From positions 1,646,343 to 1,710,342 of the forward strand of contig CAKNEZ010000002.1 in assembly GCA_930367205.1 (NCBI GenBank): a DNA stretch of 64,000 nucleotides. Reading direction: 5' to 3'. Under the pieces are notes generated by a model. It worked only from the letters and a program-made list of their open reading frames with translations, was not told where the DNA came from and ran no database searches. Each line of letters begins with the position of its first letter. Position 1 is the stretch's first letter. The translations under genes were made by a program, and so were the position numbers. Shown here piece by piece: positions 54,244 through 64,000 of the stretch. This DNA comes from Acanthosoma haemorrhoidale (taxonomy: Eukaryota > Arthropoda > Insecta > Hemiptera > Acanthosomatidae).

Positions 54244-56862
54244 TGACGTCAGTGAGTGTAGGGGGGGGAGCTAGTGTGGTGGGGGCCCATCCCGACTTCT
54301 TCTAGCCACCTGGTGGCCCGGCTATATAAGCAGTGGGAGTAGACCGGATTGCCATAACGAACCGGACCGTCACTTGGAACACTACTCTCTATTCTCTCTC
54401 TGCACTGGCTTTGCAACTTTATTGAAACCGTGGTCTTCTCATTGAACTACTTCTGCATCTTTCTCTCCTTACCTCGCTATCTTTTAGTCCGGCGTTGTCA
54501 GACCAGACCCCGAATTTTCCTATTGGGAATCTCTGCCTTCGTCTGGCTAAAACTAGCATCTCCTTAGGAGAGACCTCTCCCTCGTGGACAATAGTTGCCC
54601 AGGCCCTACAACTTACCTCGTAGCGTTTCCTACCAGTCTGCTTTTCTCCGGTTCACACTCGCATTTGGGATCCACACGGTTTTTGCCTACCCTTAGAAAC
54701 CGAGTGTGAATTCGTGGTCTTTCCGAGAGCACATAAACTACCTATAAACCTACCCTGTACCTCTTCTCCGGAACATAGTGCTTTGTAGGGGCACACACGT
54801 TCTAAAGATCTTATAGAGTCAGATCTAAGTGAATTGAACCTGCCTGCCGATTAGGTTGGCAGCCAGGGTGAAAGACCACAGGTTCCCCAGATTTATCTCT
54901 TATTGGGCGCTCGCCGGACGGCGGCTAAGAGGTTGTGGTGACCCTAGCCCACGGCGGGCGTCTCCTCCCCACCTTGGGGATCCTCAAATCCGATAACGCC
55001 CGACCAAGATGAAGATATACATATTTAGTCATATTGTAGAATATATAGCTCGTAAAATTCTATTTAAACCAAGTTATTCAAATGGCAAACAACATCTCTG
55101 GCTCAACACATTCATGCAATTATCCATAGAAATTGAAGTAGCATGGCCTATAGATATACTGTGGATGCCTCGTTATTATAACTCCAAAAACTGGCCAGCA
55201 ATCACGCCTCGAGTCAGCTCATCATCACCTATTAAACCTCCATTCAGTCCGTACTGCTACTACATTGCATTAAGTTAGTCGCGGAGCCAGGGTTAGAGCT
55301 CTCTGCGAACACTGATTCAGTTTCGAATCATTATTGCCGCGTTTAAATTTCGGGGAATCCTAAAAATTTTTATGATCTATATTGGCAATTTTATTTTAGG
55401 ATAGGAGGGGGCCGTTCTCATAGCGCAATTAAAAATATCTTTTTTAAATAACTTTAAAAATTATCTAATATTGAAGTATTCAAATATCTTGTAACTATAT
55501 AAATGCATTGTTGAAAAGAAAATCTCCTAGCAATAAAAAAAAAAATTAAATTAATTTAGCGTTTTGCTGGCCTTGGAGAAACTACGCCCATATGATTAGC
55601 AGAATATTCCTCGTAAAGACGTAATTTAATACACTACTCATATATGAATCCACGTTTATTGGTAATGCACGAAAAGAGCTGACTGTTGTTCCTCAATCCT
55701 ACTCTATTATCAGATATTCCTTTGGATCGCTACATTACTTAACATATTCAAACACAAATGCCTGCTTAAAACCCCCCTCCAGAATCCACAATACATTCTA
55801 ACCGATAGGCCGCCTTAATTCGTTTAAGACTTTATGGAACATCCATGAGAAAAGCATTCTGAACCTCTACCCAAAGAGGATCGAAGATTAATTTAACAGT
55901 AGGGCTCAACAAGGTATCGGGTGGTTTGTTTATGGAAACCACCCTTTGCCTGTTGGGCGAAGCCTAAAAGGCAACGAGTCCACGGTTGTGCCTCTTGGGC
56001 GGACATGGAAACCAACCGATATTACAAAAAGACTTATTTTTGAAAAGTTTTACATTTTATTTAAGTAAGGTGTAAGACTGTCTAAAACCTCAAAAAAAAT
56101 GTGCAACATATTGTTTCATTTTATTATGAATCCTTTGAATTATATTCATTTTACGTACATAACTTTGGTTTCTTTCAATGATAGTAAGTATTATAACAAA
56201 GTAAAGGCTGGATCAATCAGAGGAAGTGATATATCTTCCGAAAATACTTAAAGAACATTAATATATTCAGTCCTCATTTGATATCTATACATTTGTTTTA
56301 TTATTCATTAGTGATTTCTTCCTGGAATACATTTAATTTTTCTACCTAACGGGTCCTACAAATGTTGAGACGACTAAAGGCCCAATGTAATTGAAGTATA
56401 GTCAAAGGACCCATAGATTGTTGTTGGCAACAAAAAAAGTGAGGAATTCGGGTCAGCTTAAAATTGCCCTTCGCCAGTAAGGCTTTAGCTATTCTAAAAC
56501 TAAATACATCGTAATATGAGTTGGCTATCTTTTCAATTCACAATTGGCTACAGTACATTACTAAGAAGTATGTTACTGTGGTTTTCATTGAGCAACATCA
56601 ACATTGATAAGCAATTATTTATTATAAGCAATTATCCATTGCACGCAAACGTTTTTTTTTGTCCCAGAGATCGATTACATCACCTACATTCGATAATTCA
56701 CTAACTGAAACTAAAAATTCGCAATCAACAAAAAAAAAGTCTTCATTGATTCTTTATAAGATTGTTGTGGCCACCTCTTAATTATAAATAATTAAATGTT
56801 CCCCTCTTCTCGAATCATATTATACCTGTCTATGTTTCAATATTGGTTGTTAATAAAGATTA
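54244..56862 (+). repeat. tandem unit 14 (2,619 bp)
   Basis: One-base deletion in the leader (CCCTACAACTTACC). It otherwise resembles units 15-17, with the CGGGGAATCC variant. 89-codon frame open at 55009-55278. Confidence 0.93.
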
Positions 56863-59483
56863 TGACGTCAGTGAGTGTAGGGGGGGGGAGCTAGTGTGGT
56901 GGGGGCCCATCCCGACTTCTTCTAGCCACCTGGTGGCCCGGCTATATAAGCAGTGGGAGTAGACCGGATTGCCATAACGAACCGGACCGTCACTTGGAAC
57001 ACTACTCTCTATTCTCTCTCTGCACTGGCTTTGCAACTTTATTGAAACCGTGGTCTTCTCATTGAACTACTTCTGCATCTTTCTCTCCTTACCTTGCTAT
57101 CTTTTAGTCCGGCGTTGTCAGACCAGACCCCGAATTTTCCTATTGGGAATCTCTGCCTTCGTCTGGCTAAAACTAGCATCTCTTTAGGAGAGACCTCTCC
57201 CTCGTGGACAATAGTTGCCCAGGCCCTACAAACTTACCTCGTAGCGTTTCCTACCAGTCTGCTTTTCTCCGGTTCACACTCGCATTTGGGATCCACTCGG
57301 TTTTTGCCTACCCTTAGAAACCGAGTGTGAATTCGTGGTCTTTCCGAGAGCACATAAACTACCTATAAACCTACCCTGTACCTCTTCTCCGGAACATAGT
57401 GCTTTGTAGGGGCACACACGTTCTAAAGATCTTATAGAGTCAGATCTAAGTGAATTGAACCTGCCTGCCGATTAGGTTGGCAGCCAGGGTGAAAGACCAC
57501 AGGTTCCCCAGATTTATCTCTTATTGGGCGCTCGCCGGACGGCGGCTAAGAGGTTGTGGTGACCCTAGCCCACGGCGGGCGTCTCCTCCCCACCTTGGGG
57601 ATCCTCAAATCCGATAACGCCCGACCAAGATGAAGATATACATATTTAGTCATATTGTAGAATATATAGCTCGTAAAATTCTATTTAAACCAAGTTATTC
57701 AAATGGCAAACAACATCTCTGGCTCAACACATTCATGCAATTATCCATAGAAATTGAAGTAGCATGGCCTATAGATATACTGTGGATGCCTCGTTATTAT
57801 AACTCCAAAAACTGGCCAGCAATCACGCCTCGAGTCAGCTCATCATCACCTATTAAACCTCCATTCAGTCCGTACTGCTACTACATTGCATTAAGTTAGT
57901 CGCGGAGCCAGGGTTAGAGCTCTCTGCGAACACTGATTCAGTTTCGAATCATTATTGCCGCGTTTAAATTTCGGGGAATCCTAAAAATTTTTATGATCTA
58001 TATTGGCAATTTTATTTTAGGATAGGAGGGGGCCGTTCTCATAGCGCAATTAAAAATATCTTTTTTAAATAACTTTAAAAATTATCTAATATTGAAGTAT
58101 TCAAATATCTTGTAACTATATAAATGCATTGTTGAAAAGAAAATCTCCTAGCAATAAAAAAAAAAATTAAATTAATTTAGCGTTTTGCTGGCCTTGGAGA
58201 AACTACGCCCATATGATTAGCAGAATATTCCTCGTAAAGACGTAATTTAATACACTACTCATATATGAATCCACGTTTATTGGTAATGCACGAAAAGAGC
58301 TGACTGTTGTTCCTCAATCCTACTCTATTATCAGATATTCCTTTGGATCGCTACATTACTTAACATATTCAAACACAAATGCCTGCTTAAAACCCCCCTC
58401 CAGAATCCACAATACATTCTAACCGATAGGCCGCCTTAATTCGTTTAAGACTTTATGGAACATCCATGAGAAAAGCATTCTGAACCTCTACCCAAAGAGG
58501 ATCGAAGATTAATTTAACAGTAGGGCTCAACAAGGTATCGGGTGGTTTGTTTATGGAAACCACCCTTTGCCTGTTGGGCGAAGCCTAAAAGGCAACGAGT
58601 CCACGGTTGTGCCTCTTGGGCGGACATGGAAACCAACCGATATTACAAAAAGACTTATTTTTGAAAAGTTTTACATTTTATTTAAGTAAGGTGTAAGACT
58701 GTCTAAAACCTCAAAAAAAATGTGCAACATATTGTTTCATTTTATTATGAATCCTTTGAATTATATTCATTTTACGTACATAACTTTGGTTTCTTTCAAT
58801 GATAGTAAGTATTATAACAAAGTAAAGGCTGGATCAATCAGAGGAAGTGATATATCTTCCGAAAATACTTAAAGAACATTAATATATTCAGTCCTCATTT
58901 GATATCTATACATTTGTTTTATTATTCATTAGTGATTTCTTCCTGGAATACATTTAATTTTTCTACCTAACGGGTCCTACAAATGTTGAGACGACTAAAG
59001 GCCCAATGTAATTGAAGTATAGTCAAAGGACCCATAGATTGTTGTTGGCAACAAAAAAAGTGAGGAATTCGGGTCAGCTTAAAATTGCCCTTCGCCAGTA
59101 AGGCTTTAGCTATTCTAAAACTAAATACATCGTAATATGAGTTGGCTATCTTTTCAATTCACAATTGGCTACAGTACATTACTAAGAAGTATGTTACTGT
59201 GGTTTTCATTGAGCAACATCAACATTGATAAGCAATTATTTATTATAAGCAATTATCCATTGCACGCAAACGTTTTTTTTTGTCCCAGAGATCGATTACA
59301 TCACCTACATTCGATAATTCACTAACTGAAACTAAAAATTCGCAATCAACAAAAAAAAAGTCTTCATTGATTCTTTATAAGATTGTTGTGGCCACCTCTT
59401 AATTATAAATAATTAAATGTTCCCCTCTTCTCGAATCATATTATACCTGTCTATGTTTCAATATTGGTTGTTAATAAAGATTA
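56863..59483 (+). repeat. tandem unit 15 (2,621 bp)
   Basis: First of three nearly identical units. GATCCACTCGG differs from the GATCCATTCGG of units 16 and 17. Confidence 0.93.
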
Positions 59484-62104
59484 TGACGTCAGTGAGTGTA
59501 GGGGGGGGGAGCTAGTGTGGTGGGGGCCCATCCCGACTTCTTCTAGCCACCTGGTGGCCCGGCTATATAAGCAGTGGGAGTAGACCGGATTGCCATAACG
59601 AACCGGACCGTCACTTGGAACACTACTCTCTATTCTCTCTCTGCACTGGCTTTGCAACTTTATTGAAACCGTGGTCTTCTCATTGAACTACTTCTGCATC
59701 TTTCTCTCCTTACCTTGCTATCTTTTAGTCCGGCGTTGTCAGACCAGACCCCGAATTTTCCTATTGGGAATCTCTGCCTTCGTCTGGCTAAAACTAGCAT
59801 CTCTTTAGGAGAGACCTCTCCCTCGTGGACAATAGTTGCCCAGGCCCTACAAACTTACCTCGTAGCGTTTCCTACCAGTCTGCTTTTCTCCGGTTCACAC
59901 TCGCATTTGGGATCCATTCGGTTTTTGCCTACCCTTAGAAACCGAGTGTGAATTCGTGGTCTTTCCGAGAGCACATAAACTACCTATAAACCTACCCTGT
60001 ACCTCTTCTCCGGAACATAGTGCTTTGTAGGGGCACACACGTTCTAAAGATCTTATAGAGTCAGATCTAAGTGAATTGAACCTGCCTGCCGATTAGGTTG
60101 GCAGCCAGGGTGAAAGACCACAGGTTCCCCAGATTTATCTCTTATTGGGCGCTCGCCGGACGGCGGCTAAGAGGTTGTGGTGACCCTAGCCCACGGCGGG
60201 CGTCTCCTCCCCACCTTGGGGATCCTCAAATCCGATAACGCCCGACCAAGATGAAGATATACATATTTAGTCATATTGTAGAATATATAGCTCGTAAAAT
60301 TCTATTTAAACCAAGTTATTCAAATGGCAAACAACATCTCTGGCTCAACACATTCATGCAATTATCCATAGAAATTGAAGTAGCATGGCCTATAGATATA
60401 CTGTGGATGCCTCGTTATTATAACTCCAAAAACTGGCCAGCAATCACGCCTCGAGTCAGCTCACCATCACCTATTAAACCTCCATTCAGTCCGTACTGCT
60501 ACTACATTGCATTAAGTTAGTCGCGGAGCCAGGGTTAGAGCTCTCTGCGAACACTGATTCAGTTTCGAATCATTATTGCCGCGTTTAAATTTCGGGGAAT
60601 CCTAAAAATTTTTATGATCTATATTGGCAATTTTATTTTAGGATAGGAGGGGGCCGTTCTCATAGCGCAATTAAAAATATCTTTTTTAAATAACTTTAAA
60701 AATTATCTAATATTGAAGTATTCAAATATCTTGTAACTATATAAATGCATTGTTGAAAAGAAAATCTCCTAGCAATAAAAAAAAAAATTAAATTAATTTA
60801 GCGTTTTGCTGGCCTTGGAGAAACTACGCCCATATGATTAGCAGAATATTCCTCGTAAAGACGTAATTTAATACACTACTCATATATGAATCCACGTTTA
60901 TTGGTAATGCACGAAAAGAGCTGACTGTTGTTCCTCAATCCTACTCTATTATCAGATATTCCTTTGGATCGCTACATTACTTAACATATTCAAACACAAA
61001 TGCCTGCTTAAAACCCCCCTCCAGAATCCACAATACATTCTAACCGATAGGCCGCCTTAATTCGTTTAAGACTTTATGGAACATCCATGAGAAAAGCATT
61101 CTGAACCTCTACCCAAAGAGGATCGAAGATTAATTTAACAGTAGGGCTCAACAAGGTATCGGGTGGTTTGTTTATGGAAACCACCCTTTGCCTGTTGGGC
61201 GAAGCCTAAAAGGCAACGAGTCCACGGTTGTGCCTCTTGGGCGGACATGGAAACCAACCGATATTACAAAAAGACTTATTTTTGAAAAGTTTTACATTTT
61301 ATTTAAGTAAGGTGTAAGACTGTCTAAAACCTCAAAAAAAATGTGCAACATATTGTTTCATTTTATTATGAATCCTTTGAATTATATTCATTTTACGTAC
61401 ATAACTTTGGTTTCTTTCAATGATAGTAAGTATTATAACAAAGTAAAGGCTGGATCAATCAGAGGAAGTGATATATCTTCCGAAAATACTTAAAGAACAT
61501 TAATATATTCAGTCCTCATTTGATATCTATACATTTGTTTTATTATTCATTAGTGATTTCTTCCTGGAATACATTTAATTTTTCTACCTAACGGGTCCTA
61601 CAAATGTTGAGACGACTAAAGGCCCAATGTAATTGAAGTATAGTCAAAGGACCCATAGATTGTTGTTGGCAACAAAAAAAGTGAGGAATTCGGGTCAGCT
61701 TAAAATTGCCCTTCGCCAGTAAGGCTTTAGCTATACTAAAACTAAATACATCGTAATATGAGTTGGCTATCTTTTCAATTCACAATTGGCTACAGTACAT
61801 TACTAAGAAGTATGTTACTGTGGTTTTCATTGAGCAACATCAACATTGATAAGCAATTATTTATTATAAGCAATTATCCATTGCACGCAAACGTTTTTTT
61901 TTGTCCCAGAGATCGATTACATCACCTACATTCGATAATTCACTAACTGAAACTAAAAATTCGCAATCAACAAAAAAAAAGTCTTCATTGATTCTTTATA
62001 AGATTGTTGTGGCCACCTCTTAATTATAAATAATTAAATGTTCCCCTCTTCTCGAATCATATTATACCTGTCTACGTTTCAATATTGGTTGTTAATAAAG
62101 ATTA
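59484..62104 (+). repeat. tandem unit 16 (2,621 bp)
   Basis: Differs from unit 15 at only a few bases, such as CTCACCATCACC (Ser to Pro in the 89-codon frame) and CTACGTTTCAAT near its end. Confidence 0.93.
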
Positions 62105-64000
62105 TGACGTCAGTGAGTGTAGGGGGGGGGAGCTAGTGTGGTGGGGGCCCATCCCGACTTCTTCTAGCCACCTGGTGGCCCGGCTATATAAGCAGTGGGA
62201 GTAGACCGGATTGCCATAACGAACCGGACCGTCACTTGGAACACTACTCTCTATTCTCTCTCTGCACTGGCTTTGCAACTTTATTGAAACCGTGGTCTTC
62301 TCATTGAACTACTTCTGCATCTTTCTCTCCTTACCTTGCTATCTTTTAGTCCGGCGTTGTCAGACCAGACCCCGAATTTTCCTATTGGGAATCTCTGCCT
62401 TCGTCTGGCTAAAACTAGCATCTCTTTAGGAGAGACCTCTCCCTCGTGGACAATAGTTGCCCAGGCCCTACAAACTTACCTCGTAGCGTTTCCTACCAGT
62501 CTGCTTTTCTCCGGTTCACACTCGCATTTGGGATCCATTCGGTTTTTGCCTACCCTTAGAAACCGAGTGTGAATTCGTGGTCTTTCCGAGAGCACATAAA
62601 CTACCTATAAACCTACCCTGTACCTCTTCTCCGGAACATAGTGCTTTGTAGGGGCACACACGTTCTAAAGATCTTATAGAGTCAGATCTAAGTGAATTGA
62701 ACCTGCCTGCCGATTAGGTTGGCAGCCAGGGTGAAAGACCACAGGTTCCCCAGATTTATCTCTTATTGGGCGCTCGCCGGACGGCGGCTAAGAGGTTGTG
62801 GTGACCCTAGCCCACGGCGGGCGTCTCCTCCCCACCTTGGGGATCCTCAAATCCGATAACGCCCGACCAAGATGAAGATATACATATTTAGTCATATTGT
62901 AGAATATATAGCTCGTAAAATTCTATTTAAACCAAGTTATTCAAATGGCAAACAACATCTCTGGCTCAACACATTCATGCAATTATCCATAGAAATTGAA
63001 GTAGCATGGCCTATAGATATACTGTGGATGCCTCGTTATTATAACTCCAAAAACTGGCCAGCAATCACGCCTCGAGTCAGCTCATCATCACCTATTAAAC
63101 CTCCATTCAGTCCGTACTGCTACTACATTGCATTAAGTTAGTCGCGGAGCCAGGGTTAGAGCTCTCTGCGAACACTGATTCAGTTTCGAATCATTATTGC
63201 CGCGTTTAAATTTCGGGGAATCCTAAAAATTTTTATGATCTATATTGGCAATTTTATTTTAGGATAGGAGGGGGCCGTTCTCATAGCGCAATTAAAAATA
63301 TCTTTTTTAAATAACTTTAAAAATTATCTAATATTGAAGTATTCAAATATCTTGTAACTATATAAATGCATTGTTGAAAAGAAAATCTCCTAGCAATAAA
63401 AAAAAAAATTAAATTAATTTAGCGTTTTGCTGGCCTTGGAGAAACTACGCCCATATGATTAGCAGAATATTCCTCGTAAAGACGTAATTTAATACACTAC
63501 TCATATATGAATCCACGTTTATTGGTAATGCACGAAAAGAGCTGACTGTTGTTCCTCAATCCTACTCTATTATCAGATATTCCTTTGGATCGCTACATTA
63601 CTTAACATATTCAAACACAAATGCCTGCTTAAAACCCCCCTCCAGAATCCACAATACATTCTAACCGATAGGCCGCCTTAATTCGTTTAAGACTTTATGG
63701 AACATCCATGAGAAAAGCATTCTGAACCTCTACCCAAAGAGGATCGAAGATTAATTTAACAGTAGGGCTCAACAAGGTATCGGGTGGTTTGTTTATGGAA
63801 ACCACCCTTTGCCTGTTGGGCGAAGCCTAAAAGGCAACGAGTCCACGGTTGTGCCTCCTGGGCGGACATGGAAACCAACCGATATTACAAAAAGACTTAT
63901 TTTTGAAAAGTTTTACATTTTATTTAAGTAAGGTGTAAGACTGTCTAAAACCTCAAAAAAAATGTGCAACATATTGTTTCATTTTATTATGAATCCTTTG
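62105..64000 (+). repeat. tandem unit 17, cut by the window end
   Basis: 1,896 bp visible, nearly identical to unit 16. The array therefore continues beyond the window. Confidence 0.93.

Larger units (their letters stand above)
12694..64000 (+). repeat. head-to-tail tandem array, unit about 2.62 kb
   Basis: All units lie in the same orientation. Taking the CRE as the start, unit starts are 14801, 17435, 20070, 22690, 25312, 27917, 30537, 33141, 35750, 38370, 40990, 43610, 46232, 54244, 56863, 59484 and 62105. Full units are 2,604 to 2,635 bp, apart from the one enlarged by a retrotransposon. The array continues past the window end. No long reading frame, tRNA, rRNA, snRNA or histone gene was recognised in the unit. 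Such a long unit is unusual for simple satellite DNA and resembles a satellite derived from a larger transcription unit or mobile element. Confidence 0.95.

Noticed and set aside
14801..64000. rDNA spacer, 5S, snRNA or histone gene array
   Set aside because: No match recognised to conserved parts of 5S, U1, U2, U6 or 28S RNA, nor to histone proteins; the promoter is TATA/CRE type, not Pol I or Pol III.
14801..64000. CRISPR array
   Set aside because: Repeats are 2.6 kb, contiguous and without short unique spacers; the sequence is eukaryotic.

Overview
The window looks like heterochromatic or repeat-rich DNA from an arthropod, most likely an insect. The reasons are an AT-rich background, a Copia element primed by the anticodon arm of initiator tRNA-Met (the Drosophila copia arrangement), a Mag-like Ty3/Gypsy element primed by tRNA-Ser, an R1/LOA-group non-LTR retrotransposon with an RNase H domain and a TAA-repeat tail, and tRNA-derived SINE fragments. 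No complete host gene is visible. No bacterial or organellar feature was seen.

Layout. Positions 1-1826 hold two candidate exons of an unrecognised minus-strand gene and a SINE-like fragment. Positions 1832-6318 are a minus-strand Ty3/Gypsy element with 162-bp LTRs differing at one base, 5-bp target duplications, a gag frame and a pol frame cut by one in-frame TAG inside integrase. Positions 6319-7812 are decayed repeats (a non-LTR C-terminal remnant, a tRNA-derived SINE, a 63-bp direct repeat). From 7813 to the window end runs a head-to-tail array of a roughly 2.62-kb unit. The left edge is ragged: three units there carry internal deletions, and one is also interrupted by an intact plus-strand Copia element (8250-12693). 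From 14801 on there are 16 full-length units plus one cut by the window end. Unit 13 is interrupted by a full-length minus-strand R1/LOA-group element (48054-53433) with two intact reading frames and a perfect 12-bp target duplication.

The tandem unit is the main object of interest. It has no long reading frame. In all 17 units it keeps an AATAAA poly(A) signal, then a perfect CRE palindrome (TGACGTCA), a G-run, a CCACC-T-GGTGG palindrome and a TATATAAG box at near-constant spacing, so each unit looks like a compact Pol II transcription unit whose end abuts the next unit's promoter. Two GC-rich, self-complementary blocks (one with a possible H-type pseudoknot) lie inside the would-be transcript. 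Unit variants show homogenisation by unequal exchange: an 18-bp module present in 3, 2 or 1 copies, a 5,225-bp two-unit offset, nearly identical blocks (units 10-11 and 15-17), and an unusually diverged unit 13 around the retrotransposon.

Limits: everything was read by eye. Family names come from motifs, not database searches. Transcription of the array and the RNA folds are inferences.
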